NCBI GenBank assembly: GCA_026770585.1
Contig: MU646519.1
Coordinates: 303,006 to 314,087 of the forward strand
Length of the DNA: 11,082 nt
Direction: 5' to 3'
Source of the DNA: Baffinella frigidus
Taxonomy: Eukaryota; Cryptophyceae; Cryptomonadales; Baffinellaceae
Part shown: piece by piece, positions 1 to 5,990 of the stretch
Position numbering within the stretch: the first letter of the stretch is position 1
Layout: each line of letters begins with the position of its first letter
The notes under the pieces: generated by a model
The model's database searches: none
The model's input: only the letters and a program-made list of their open reading frames with translations
What the model was told of the DNA's origin: nothing
Translations under genes and position numbers: made by a program

Positions 1-116
1 CCCCCCCCAAAGTTGACGGATCTGTACGGCAAACCCAGCATGTCAACTTAAGAATAGTCAGACAGCCCGCATGTCAACTTAAGAATAGTCAGCCAACCCG
101 AGTGAGGCAGAGCTAG
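1..116 (-). mobile_element. GTTGAC-family MITE, truncated copy
   Basis: Reverse-orientation copy of a short element seen again at 3980-4113, 4596-4680, 8069-8207 and 9892-10021. Read on the minus strand it starts CTAGCTCTGCCTCACTCGG and continues through a TATTCTTAAGTTGAC block to GTACAGATCCGTCAACTTTGG; the distal end is cut by the window. A 24-bp segment (38-61) is repeated at 69-92, an internal tandem duplication absent from the other copies. It has no coding capacity. Family membership is seen directly by sequence similarity; assignment to a transposon superfamily is not possible here. Confidence 0.7.
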
Positions 117-118
117 GG

Positions 119-360
119 TTGAGGGGTGAGGGGTTTAGGGTTGCGAGTTGCGAGTTGAGGGTTTCGAGTTTCGTATTTCGGGTTCCGTGTTTCAGGTTTC
201 AGGTTTCGGGTGCAGGTTTTTGGTTTCGGGGTTCGGATTCCGGGATCCGGGATCCGGATTTCGTTTTCTGGGTTCCGGGTTTCGATTTCCGGGCTCCGGT
301 GTCCGGGTTTCGGATTTCAGGTTTCAGGATCCGGGTTCCGGATTTCGGGCACACGATACC
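119..360 (+). repeat. Degenerate G-rich telomere-like heptad array (TTTCGGG/TTCCGGG type)
   Basis: This is a run of roughly 7-bp periods such as GGGTTTC, GGGTTCC and CAGGTTT, drifting strongly from the plant-type TTTAGGG unit. It begins with GGGGTTTAGGGTTG at about 126-140. The G-rich strand is the plus strand. Several overlapping open frames rich in G, F, R, V and S cross it in every frame, which is what a 7-bp repeat produces, so they are not taken as genes. Confidence 0.75.
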
Positions 361-390
361 CGATGGCGCGTTTGACTCGATCCAGCGTCC

Positions 391-548
391 GACCTTATCT
401 CAGAAAACGAGTTCTAAAACTCGTTTTCTTAAGTCAATTTCCCTACAAATTTGTCAACTTGTGCGGAGAGTAAAGAATAAGTTGACGAATTCGTAGGGGA
501 ATTGACTTAAGAAAACGAGTTTTAGAACTCGTTTTCTGAGATAAGACC
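391..548. mobile_element. Nested foldback element with GACC target duplication
   Basis: Two 67-bp arms (394-460 and 479-545) are inverted repeats with only a few mismatches and an 18-bp spacer. Each arm carries its own smaller palindrome around AAAACGAGTT. The termini read TTATCTCAG and CTGAGATAA, and GACC occurs on both sides (391-394 and 545-548), compatible with a 4-bp target-site duplication. The inner part of each arm contains the GTCAACTT/AAGTTGAC motif common in this window. It has no ORF of its own. Confidence 0.8.
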
Positions 549-648
549 GTGTTCCGTGTTCCGTGTTCCGGGCTTCGGTTTCCGTGTTCCGTGTTCCGTG
601 TTCAGAGGTTAGGGTTTTAGGGGTTGAGGGTTGAGGGTTTAGGGTCTA
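549..648 (+). repeat. G-rich heptad array (GTGTTCC, TTGAGGG, TTTAGGG)
   Basis: Continues the upstream array on the far side of the foldback: several GTGTTCC units, then GGTTAGGG, GGTTGAGGGTTGAGGG and GTTTAGGGT. The foldback therefore appears to have inserted into a pre-existing heptad array, although its immediate flank (361-393) is not heptameric. Confidence 0.7.
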
Positions 649-726
649 CCGGAGGGGGCGTTGCTCTCGATCCAGCGCCCGACTTCGCAGTAGATGGTGT
701 AGCAAGGCATGATCGACGCAAACGCA

Positions 727-907
727 ACCTGGGGTGAAAGGCGAGGTTTGTTAAGTTGATCTATCAACTTAATAGGGCTGGTGTGACGCGGTCGTGGTTT
801 ATTAAGTTGATCTATCAACTTAATGTCTATCAACGTGTCAACCTGGGGTGAAAGGCGAGGTTTATTAAGTTGATCTATCAACTTAATGACCGCGTCACAC
901 CAGCCCT
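727..907. repeat. Cluster of three identical palindromes inside an inverted repeat
   Basis: A 22-bp palindrome with 10-bp arms (TTAAGTTGAT / ATCAACTTAA, CT centre) occurs at 751-772, 802-823 and 865-886. A leader reading ACCTGGGGTGAAAGGCGAGG plus TTT precedes the first and third (727-749 and 841-863). The second half is bounded by an inverted pair AGGGCTGGTGTGACGCGGTC (774-793) and its complement (888-907). A repeated KLIDQLNKPR peptide seen on the minus strand is a by-product of this repeat. Confidence 0.8.
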
Positions 908-910
908 GGA

Positions 911-1213
911 GGGGGAGAGGTAGGCCGAGACACGGAGCACGCGTCGTTTAGGGCGTCAGTCCCTGGACTCCCTAACAGGGAGGTCCTATAGCCTCGTAGG
1001 GCGCGGAGGCGAGCGCAGTCTGTTGGAAGTCCGAGTAGCCGCGTCACACCAGCCCTGGAGGCCAATCTTCGGGGAGCATCCCTCGGAGACAGACTGAGCG
1101 GGGTATGACAAGGACCGATCATAGTCTGGTAATGGCACGGGTTACGCAATAACGGCGAAACCTCTTTAATAAATCCAGTAATCAGTAATCGGGGGAGAGG
1201 TAGTCCGAGACAC
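911..1213. repeat. Direct repeat pair of 23 bp around the tenA fragment
   Basis: GGGGGAGAGGTAGGCCGAGA plus CAC at 911-933 is repeated with one mismatch at 1191-1213. The 257 bases between them hold the tenA fragment (993-1056) and otherwise no recognisable gene, RNA or array. The arrangement could be a duplication scar or the two edges of an insertion; the sequence does not decide. Confidence 0.6.
993..1056 (-). pseudogene. Diverged fragment of the tenA exon
   Basis: Minus-strand translation of 993-1039 reads GYSDFQQTALASAPYE, 14 of 16 residues matching GYTDFQQTLLASAPYE at the end of the TenA exon at 1804-2232. Nucleotide differences include a silent CAG/CAA change. Similarity stops at the GAG codon where the main copy has its splice donor; here the next bases are GC rather than GT, and a stop follows soon after. 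On the 5' side a CCAGGGCT piece of the exon is separated from the rest by about 14 inserted bases that match the inverted repeat at 774-793 and 888-907. It is a broken remnant, not a working gene. Confidence 0.75.
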
Positions 1214-1220
1214 AACCTCG

Positions 1221-1426
1221 TAGCTCTTGAGGAGATAGAGCGCTTGCGGGAAAACTTGTCCGATTTCAACGAGAAATGTTTTCAGAAATTCAGAGGATTT
1301 GAACCAGAATCGTTTAGATGGACCGGTTTCTTGTCACGTCCTGGTACAAATTGTCTGAATTTCTGAAAATATTTCTCGTTGAATCGGACAAGTTTTCCCG
1401 CAAGCGCTCTAGCTCTTGAGGAGATA
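1221..1426. mobile_element. Hairpin element flanked by 17-bp direct repeats
   Basis: TAGCTCTTGAGGAGATA occurs exactly at 1221-1237 and 1410-1426. Between them, 1238-1293 and 1355-1409 form an inverted repeat beginning GAGCGCTTGCGGGAAAAC and ending with its complement, differing by one base and one indel. The 61-bp loop contains GTCACGTCCTGGTACAAA, resembling the core of the family at 4212-4373. A 17-bp exact flank is long for a terminal-inverted-repeat transposon target duplication. Confidence 0.8.
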
Positions 1427-1535
1427 ATGACCGCGCCTTAGTCCACTCGGCCAAACGTGCAGATTGACTCCGTGACCAAACGGGACATGGAGACACACCG
1501 GTCTCCGGGGAGTATATCTTCTCTCAGCTCTGATC

Positions 1536-1660
1536 CACTTGATTTCGTCTCATCATTAAAAGCATTTAGCTGTCATTATTAGTTTTAAAGGAGGATCTCC
1601 AGTACAAATTAACTGTCCATTTACGTCTTAACGTTTTTGATGATGAGACGAAATCAAGTG
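1536..1660. mobile_element. Short inverted-repeat element (CACTTGATTTCGTC termini)
   Basis: Perfect 21-bp terminal inverted repeats at 1536-1556 and 1640-1660 begin CACTTGATTTCGTCTCATCA. The 83-bp interior is AT-rich without an ORF and includes CCAGTACAAATTAACTGTCC. Its right end is directly followed, with no spacer, by the next MITE at 1661. No clear target duplication is visible, possibly because of that neighbour. Confidence 0.75.
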
Positions 1661-1782
1661 CCACGCCAGAGTGGAGGAGGTTTTTTTTTTTAACCGTATC
1701 AGGATACGGTATTTGACTTGTGAAAACCACTGCCTTGAAGGGGAATTGACTTTTGGCGACCCCTTCGAAGACTCTGGCGTGG
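1661..1782 (+). mobile_element. CCACGCC-family MITE, copy 1
   Basis: A 122-bp element with perfect 12-bp terminal inverted repeats CCACGCCAGAGT / ACTCTGGCGTGG. Order inside: GGAGG, a T-run, a hairpin at 1693-1710 (ACCGTATC-AG-GATACGGT), TTGACTT, AACCACTGCCTTG, AATTGACTTTTGGCGACC and CCTTCGAAG. A second copy lies at 3593-3719 in the same orientation. It sits 21 bp beyond the tenA exon edge on the exon's 3' side, so if that gene is spliced the element lies in its intron. Confidence 0.85.
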
Positions 1783-1797
1783 TGGGACAGAGCTAGA

Positions 1798-1809
1798 AGA
1801 TACCTCGTA
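1798..1809 (-). other. Candidate 5' splice site of the tenA exon
   Basis: On the minus strand the exon end TACGAG is followed by GTATCT, a reasonable GT donor between codons (phase 0). Support comes from loss of TenA similarity exactly here and from the related fragment at 993-1039 ending at the same GAG. No matching acceptor or downstream TenA exon was found in the window. Confidence 0.55.
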
Positions 1810-2232
1810 GGGCGCGGAGGCGAGCAACGTCTGCTGGAAGTCCGTGTAGCCCTGGCACGTCGGGGAGGCCTCAACCTTCTCCCGCTCCTCCGCGGACAGC
1901 ACCGAGAGCTCGGTGAGGAACGTCTCGTGGAGGGCGCCCTCAACAGTGGTGATGTTTTCCGCGGCGCGCGACATGTTCTCCTTTGCTTCCGGCGTGATGG
2001 CCTTGTCCGCGAGCCCCTTGAGCACCTTGCCGTACTCGCGGAGGTAGAGGTGGTCCTGCATGAGGTAGTGCGCGAAGGTCTCGGGGGAGAGCGTGCCAGC
2101 GACGAGCTCGCTGAGGAAGGGCATCGCCTTGATCTTCACGCGCATGCCGGCCACGCTGTCCATCGCCTGCTGCGTGAAGCCGCCCGTCTCCCACGCCTCC
2201 ACCCTCACCACCCCAGCCTCCGGAGTCGACAT
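1804..2232 (-). CDS. TenA/THI-4 family (aminopyrimidine aminohydrolase-like), N-terminal exon
   Basis: Members of the TenA family are all-helical enzymes of thiamine salvage that hydrolyse aminopyrimidine breakdown products or thiamine. The 143 codons from ATG 2232 cover about two thirds of the usual roughly 220-residue domain. Visible family signatures are FLSELVAGTLSPETFAHYL (39-57), QDHLYLREY (59-67; the Asp60 and Tyr63 positions line the substrate pocket in characterised TenA proteins) and PTCQGYT (124-130), with Cys126 at the family's catalytic cysteine and Tyr129 beside it. The C-terminal part with the family's conserved Glu is missing; frame similarity ends at Glu143 where GTATCT could be a splice donor. 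An in-frame stop lies at 2302-2304, so ATG 2232 is the first Met, but an upstream exon carrying a targeting peptide cannot be excluded. GC-rich codon use contrasts with the flanking AT-rich MITEs. It could instead be a truncated pseudogene; the open frame and intact motifs argue for a real exon. Confidence 0.85.
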
Positions 2233-2457
2233 CCGCGCTGGAAGAATCTGCTCGAGAGCAGGAATGAAGTGTTCTCGCTTCTGGACCCGCGACGCAGACA
2301 CTCAGACGGTGTCGCTCTGCAAAAATCCTCGGGATCCGCGAAAAGAAGTCCCGGAGTTCCCCGCTACCGGCTAGCGAAAAATGAAATACCGGGGCCATCT
2401 ATTATTTGTGCTGAGAATTGTTCACTTTTATGGATAATCTGTTGACTTTATGTTTCA

Positions 2458-2724
2458 ATGGCGGTCTCCAGGTACGGCTCTGATAAACCGAGTAAGGCTG
2501 CTTCGGAGAACTCCGATATCTACGCCTGCCCTGCTGAAAAGACTCTGGCCTCTCACGAAGCGCATCGCAGCTTGCGCTCAGATCCGCAGTTGCTCCTCCT
2601 CCTCGATTCCGAGGTCGCCCAGTCCCCCATCCCCGTGGCCCGCCCATCTGGCGCTTCACCCCCCCCACTTGAGGATTACCCTGTAGCCGGTCTCTGCTGC
2701 GATCCTCTGTACCGGGGGGCGTGA
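2458..2724 (+). CDS. Hypothetical 88-residue open frame, unrecognised
   Basis: The frame opens at ATG 2458 in the context CAATGG and ends at TGA 2722-2724. The predicted protein starts MAVSRYGSDKPSKAASENSD, has a short run of five leucines near residue 45, and a proline/serine-rich stretch after it (SPIPVARPSGASPPPLEDYP). There is no signal peptide, membrane span or known domain that I recognise. Third codon positions lean to G/C, as in the tenA exon, and the frame is divergent from tenA with 225 bases between their starts. It could be a first exon, part of a decayed gene or element, or chance in GC-rich DNA. Without homology I treat it as tentative. Confidence 0.25.
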   Translation: MAVSRYGSDKPSKAASENSDIYACPAEKTLASHEAHRSLRSDPQLLLLLDSEVAQSPIPVARPSGASPPPLEDYPVAGLCCDPLYRGA

Positions 2725-2729
2725 TGTGA

Positions 2730-2990
2730 TCCGAAAGGAAGCTTGGCTTTTCTGCAGAACCAGTTCCAGTCTCCGCCTATGATGGGCGCTCGAAGAACCT
2801 GAAGGACCTAACAGGAGACGTAGACACATTGCGATCCCTTTCGAAGAGCATTCTGCGAGGCGCTGGGATTTCGCCGCTGAGAGGGGGTGCTGGCAGTCAT
2901 TGCGGGGCGCGGAGAGAATGCGTGCCTCTTGGTTTGGGCGATCAACAGATTCTGGTTGGACCAGCTGGATCCGTCAACTCTGAACCCTGA
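2730..2990 (+). other. Open stretch without a start codon, possible exon
   Basis: A frame stays open for about 86 codons between TGA 2727-2729 and TGA 2988-2990, in a different frame from 2458-2724. It encodes SAYDGRSKNLKDLTGDVDT and then SILRGAGISPLRGGAGSHC, has a varied amino-acid mix, but contains no Met. The stop is formed where the sequence passes into CCCTGAA heptads, so any coding sequence would be cut off by the array. It may be a second exon or a frameshifted continuation of the preceding frame, or noncoding. No family recognised. Confidence 0.2.
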
Positions 2991-3102
2991 ACCCTGAACC
3001 CTGGACCCTGGATCCTGGATCCTAAACCCTGAACCCTAAACCCTAAACCCTAAACCCTAAACCCTAAACCCTAAACCCTGAACCCTAAACCCTCAACCCT
3101 AA
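2979..3102 (-). repeat. Interstitial telomere-like array (CCCTAAA/CCCTGAA)n
   Basis: Begins with CCCTGAA and CCCTGGA/TCCTGGA variants, then about eight clean CCCTAAA units, and ends with CCCTGAA, CCCTAAA, CCCTCAA. TTTAGGG is the telomere unit of land plants and many algae. The G-rich strand is the minus strand. It lies in the window interior between possible coding DNA and a CCCCCCC tract, so it is interstitial, not a chromosome end. Confidence 0.9.
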
Positions 3103-3173
3103 AGCGCGAGGGCAACACACAGTCTCGCGCCCCCCCCGACCCCAACTCGCCGCCAGAGCTACGCATGATTCCT

Positions 3174-3272
3174 GGCATAGAGAGATACATAGGCTTAGAT
3201 CTAATCTAAGCCGGCTTAGATCTAATCTAAGAAATAGGCTTAGGTTAGATCTAAGCCTATGTATCTCTCTAT

Positions 3273-3275
<3 letters not shown>
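3174..3275. mobile_element. Foldback element with GGC target duplication
   Basis: Inverted arms 3177-3212 and 3237-3272 (36 bp, one mismatch) begin ATAGAGAGATACATAGGC. GGC flanks both sides (3174-3176 and 3273-3275), compatible with a 3-bp duplication. The arms and loop are built from repeated CTTAGATCTAATCTAAG-like units, so several alternative hairpins are possible. Confidence 0.75.
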
Positions 3276-3322
<47 letters not shown>

Positions 3323-3333
3323 CGCTCTCTCTC
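3275..3333. repeat. (CT)n microsatellite
   Basis: A nearly pure CT run from 3275 to about 3318 is followed by CGCTCGCTCTCTCTC. It starts immediately at the right edge of the foldback, whose terminal sequence TATCTCTCTAT may have seeded it. The long S/L and E/R repeat peptides read through it are artefacts. Confidence 0.9.
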
Positions 3334-3390
3334 CCGCGCCTCCTGCGAACCGTCGAGGACCAACCGCCGGATCCAGAGATATTTCTAGGC

Positions 3391-3539
3391 AACTTTATCC
3401 GGGGAAACCTATTTTTCTTTCATTTGATGGCAATCAAAATTACTACACAGATTCTTTTATATTACTAATAAGAACGAATTGTGTAGTAATTTTCGTTGCC
3501 ATCAAATGAAAGAAAAATAGGGGTTTCCCGGATAAAACT
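3391..3539. mobile_element. Foldback element with AACT target duplication
   Basis: Arms 3395-3449 and about 3481-3535 are inverted repeats with few mismatches, starting TTATCCGGGGAAACC and ending with the near-complement. AACT flanks both ends (3391-3394 and 3536-3539). TTATC termini plus a 4-bp duplication match the element at 391-548. The innermost arm, TTGTGTAGTAATTTTCGTTG followed by CC (3479-3500), is shared with the foldback at 10065-10198. The loop is AT-rich and noncoding. Confidence 0.8.
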
Positions 3540-3592
3540 GTCTGATGACTTTAGGTGCCTGATAAATTTCATTCCAACTCTCCAGGAAGAGG

Positions 3593-3719
3593 CCACGCCA
3601 GAGTGGAGGAGGGGGTAATTTTTTTTTAAACCGTGTCAGGACACGGTTTTTGACTTTTGGAAACCACTGCCTTGCAGGGGAATTGACTTTTGGCGACCCC
3701 TTCGAAGACTCTGGCGTGG
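3593..3719 (+). mobile_element. CCACGCC-family MITE, copy 2
   Basis: A 127-bp element with the same 12-bp inverted termini and internal order as the copy at 1661-1782. The internal hairpin here is ACCGTGTC-AG-GACACGGT (3630-3647): one A-T pair of copy 1 is a G-C pair here, changed on both sides of the stem. The flanks GAAGAGG and AAGAAGG are similar but give no clean target duplication. Confidence 0.85.
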
Positions 3720-3787
3720 AAGAAGGAAGATGATGCGCGTACGAGGACCCCTCACCGTCGCCGGCGCAGGTGCCCTCCCCCTCCTCC

Positions 3788-3940
3788 TACCACCAACCCT
3801 CACAGCCTGAGCAAATTGTCGATTTTGAGGTCACATTTTCCCCTTGGAGGCCGCCGGATTCCGGCGTCCGTGGAGCCATTTTGCCTTGAAATTGAAAATC
3901 GAAAAGCTTCGATTTGCTCCGCCAGTGAGGGTTGGTGGTA
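3788..3940. mobile_element. CCACCAACCCTCAC-family MITE, copy 1
   Basis: Termini CCACCAACCCTCAC (3790-3803) and GTGAGGGTTGGTGG (3925-3938) are exact inverted repeats, and TA flanks both sides. Inner portions (CAAATTGTCGATTTTGAG, and GAAAATCGAAAAGC with GATTTG) also pair imperfectly. Related copies lie at 6915-7086 and 9368-9578. An open frame passes through it but follows the element's inverted structure and is not taken as a gene. Confidence 0.75.
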
Positions 3941-3979
3941 GCTCTGCCTCAGTCGGCGCGGGTGCCTCCCCCCTGGGGA

Positions 3980-4113
3980 CTAGCGCTGTCTCGGTCTATT
4001 CGGCCTCACCAATTTGGTGCGACCAGGCACGTTTTCGCTCCAAAGTTGACGAATTTGTATCACGAACTCAGAACGTCAACTTAAGAATAGCCAGCCAATC
4101 CTACCGAGGCAGT
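3980..4113 (-). mobile_element. GTTGAC-family MITE, full-length copy
   Basis: On the minus strand this reads CTGCCTCGGTAGGATTGGCT, then TATTCTTAAGTTGACG, a GTATCACGAACTC-like middle, GTCAACTTTGGAGCG, CACCAAATTGGTGAGGCC, and ends GACCGAGACAGCGCTAG. The AAGTTGAC and GTCAACTT blocks can pair as an internal stem and CACCAAATTGGTG is a second one. Its terminal CTGCCTC and GAGACAG are inverted. Short GGACCCCTC plus GGCGCAGGTG sequences repeat on both sides (3746-3770 region and 4118-4138). Confidence 0.75.
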
Positions 4114-4211
4114 ACAAGGACCCCTCCCGGGCGCAGGTGGGGTGTTTCAAAAGTCAATTTCTCAGGTCTTTCGCTGAGGGTCCGCCCAAAGTTGACAAAT
4201 GGCTCCCCTGC

Positions 4212-4373
4212 GGTACCACTCGCGGCCAGGAACTTTCGGTATGGATTATCCGTACGCCACGTGACCAACTCCAGTACAAACCTAGGACGTGACACTACAC
4301 TTCTGGTACAAAACTAGGACGTGACACTAAAAACGCGTTTTAGAATAGTCCGTTCCTGGCCGCGAGTGGTACC
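4212..4373 (-). mobile_element. GGTACCACTCGCGG-family inverted-repeat element, complete copy
   Basis: Exact 22-bp inverted termini at 4212-4233 and 4352-4373 begin GGTACCACTCGCGGCCAGGA. The interior holds two direct copies of a unit reading (minus strand) AGTGTCACGTCCTAG followed by TTTGTAC, and a CACGTG site. The interior is repeated without change at 7899-8002 (opposite strand), and diverged copies are at 5883-5990 and 6420-6464. Confidence 0.8.
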
Positions 4374-4401
4374 GATTCTGTGCAACCGCGGTTGCCTCCC
4401 C

Positions 4402-4583
4402 GCTACTGCAAAGCCACAGGGGAAGTCTCAATTTCTCTGGACACGACACTATTGTTGCCTTTTGACGATTTTTGGTCATGTCCTTGGGGCAGAAATTGCC
4501 TTTTGAGGTGAAAATGGCTCCAAAGTAGCGGAAGCATATGCTTCCGCTACTTTTTGAAACTTCCCCTGGGGCTTTCCAGTAGC
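4402..4583. mobile_element. Foldback element with AAAGCC arms
   Basis: Arms 4402-4429 and 4556-4583 pair at 25 of 28 positions (GCTACTGCAAAGCCACAGG and so on). The interior contains TTTTGACGATTTTTGG and, next to the right arm, a 32-bp perfect palindrome. No clear target duplication and no convincing ORF. Confidence 0.65.
4522..4553. repeat. Perfect 32-bp palindrome without spacer
   Basis: AAAGTAGCGGAAGCAT is immediately followed by its exact complement, with CATATG at the centre. Perfect spacer-free palindromes of this size can extrude as cruciforms. It sits asymmetrically inside the foldback at 4402-4583. Confidence 0.9.
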
Positions 4584-4595
4584 TCCCCGCCCCTC

Positions 4596-4680
4596 CTAGC
4601 TCTGCCTCGGTAGGGTTGGCTGACCATTCTTAAGTTGACATTCTGGGTTCGTGTACAAATCCGGCAACTTTAGGAGGCAC
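4596..4680 (+). mobile_element. GTTGAC-family MITE, partial copy
   Basis: Reads CTAGCTCTGCCTCGGTAGGG, TTGGCTGACCATTCTTAAGTT, GACATTCTGGGTTCGTG and TACAAATCCGGCAACTTTAGG. Similarity ends there; the distal half seen at 8069-8207 is missing and a C-rich tract follows. Confidence 0.7.
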
Positions 4681-4793
4681 TCTCTCCGGCGCCCCCCCCC
4701 CTCCTCCTCCCTTTCGATCCACTTTTGGAGTGTGTTCCCCCTGAAATCCGAGAAATTGACTTTTGCGATTGATCCTCGTCTGATCTTGGGTGG

Positions 4794-5263
4794 TACAGTC
4801 CACCTACCCTAACACAGGCTACCGTAACACATACTTACCCTCCACACATACTCCTTCGGCCGGCCCCCGATTTCCCCCTGCAAGGAAGTATGCCTGAAGG
4901 GTGGACACCATAACGCATACCTACCCTCCACACATACTCAATCAGTCCGCCCCCCACGGGTATGTGTTAGGGTAGGTCCACTGTATGCATGGCGGCCATC
5001 CCGCCTGAACCTAGGACTTTTAGCCCCAGGCAGATTTTTAATATAACCCTTGGCCAGTTGCCCGCACGAACTACAGTGGACCTACCCTAACACATACCCG
5101 TCGGGGCCGGACTGATTGAGTATGTGTGGAGGGTAGGTATGCGTTATGGTGTCCACCCGTCAGGCATACTTCCTTGCAGGGGGAAATCGGGGGCCGGCCG
5201 AAGGAGTGTGTGTGGAGGGTAAGTATGTGTTACGGTAGCCTGTGTTAGGGTAGGTGGACTGTA
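4794..5263. mobile_element. Inverted pair of TA-flanked mariner/Stowaway-like MITEs
   Basis: Two 188-bp elements, 4796-4983 and 5074-5261, face each other around a 90-bp centre. Each has its own terminal inverted repeats (CAGTCCACCTACCCTAACACA-type outside and CAGTGGACCTACCCTAACAC inside), and each of the four ends abuts TA. The two arms are near-identical over their whole length, so the region is also a 470-bp hairpin. TA targets with CAGT-type ends suggest the Tc1/mariner group; this is inference. Inside each, ACACATACTTACCCTCCACA and CGCATACCTACCCTCCACA are internal repeats. The centre (4986-5071) has no ORF or known motif. Confidence 0.8.
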
Positions 5264-5578
5264 CAGTTTTTGGGGTTTCCTGTAGTCTCGCCCAGCTGAA
5301 CCATTTCAATAAATAAAATCTCTCTTTCTTTGTCCGACGGGAGTGGGGCCACACGAGAATGCAAGAGGGGCCTATTTAAAACCGATGCACTTTTAAAAGT
5401 GGGCATTTGTGTAGTAACTTTCGTTGATTGGTCACGCAACTAGCCATAAATTAGCCAGTCGCAAGGTTGGAACATTCTATCCTGGTACAATGTTTTACAA
5501 CCCCACATATAAGTAGGATCCTCCGGCATTCTCGAGTGGGGCGCGGGCGGTGTGCCCAAAAAACATTGTTAATGCGTA
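5264..5578. other. Unassigned AT-leaning stretch
   Basis: No array or element ends were found here except a lone copy of TTGTGTAGTAACTTTCGTTG at 5407-5426, the core shared by the foldbacks at 3391-3539 and 10065-10198. On the minus strand a short open frame encodes EREILFIEMVQLGETTGNP, but it ends inside the neighbouring MITE and has no recognisable family. TTTAAAACC and TTTTAAAAG sequences are present around 5375-5400. Confidence 0.4.
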
Positions 5579-5882
5579 CATCTATTTTAATTAGACCCCG
5601 TGTGCAGCCGGGTCGATTTCAACGTTCCTCTGGCGGGCCGCGCACCCTCTACCGCTCGCGTCCCTCTACTCTGGCTTCATACAAAATTTATTTAGAATGT
5701 TTTATGTGGACGCGACTTCATACAAAATTTACAATATAGGTCTTTACAACCCTTTTAAAACACCGGTTGTAATTAATTAAACCCGTTGTGCAGCCGGGTC
5801 GATGTCGACGTTTCTCTGGAGAGCCGCGCACCCGCTCGCGCTCGCGTCGCTCTACTCTGACTTCGTCGTCGGCCTTGCTTCC

Positions 5883-5990
5883 GGTACCACTCGCGGCCAG
5901 GAACGGACTATTTTTAAAAGTGTTGTAGTGTCACGTCCGAAGTTTGTACTGGAGTTGGTCACGTGACGTGCGGATAATCCATACCGAAAG
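5883..5990 (+). mobile_element. GGTACCACTCGCGG-family element, diverged copy
   Basis: Begins with the exact 22-bp terminus, then GGACTATTTTTAAAAGTGTTG, one AGTGTCACGTCC unit, GTACTGGAGTTGGTCACGTG and GGATAATCCATACCGAAAG. Only one copy of the internal unit is present, and the far terminus is missing. Confidence 0.75.

Noticed and set aside
119-496. Overlapping frames rich in G, F, R, V and S
   Set aside because: All frames of the degenerate heptad array give such sequences, and the longest runs on into the foldback element.
727-907. CRISPR-like array
   Set aside because: There are only three palindromes with uneven spacing, two spacers share leader sequence, no cas genes are present, and the context is eukaryotic.
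2233-2301. Extension of TenA to a GTG at 2301
   Set aside because: GTG starts are not expected in a eukaryotic nuclear gene, and the extra residues show no family similarity.
1940-2398. 152-residue minus-strand frame overlapping tenA in another frame
   Set aside because: It is a low-complexity reading (G, R, A, H) of the same exon in the wrong frame; the TenA frame explains the conservation.
1753-2445. 230-residue plus-strand frame opposite the tenA exon
   Set aside because: It is the antisense shadow of the GC-rich TenA exon, whose minus-strand reading carries the clear family motifs.
3085-3363. Minus-strand frame with an ER repeat
   Set aside because: It is produced by the (CT)n microsatellite and the neighbouring foldback.
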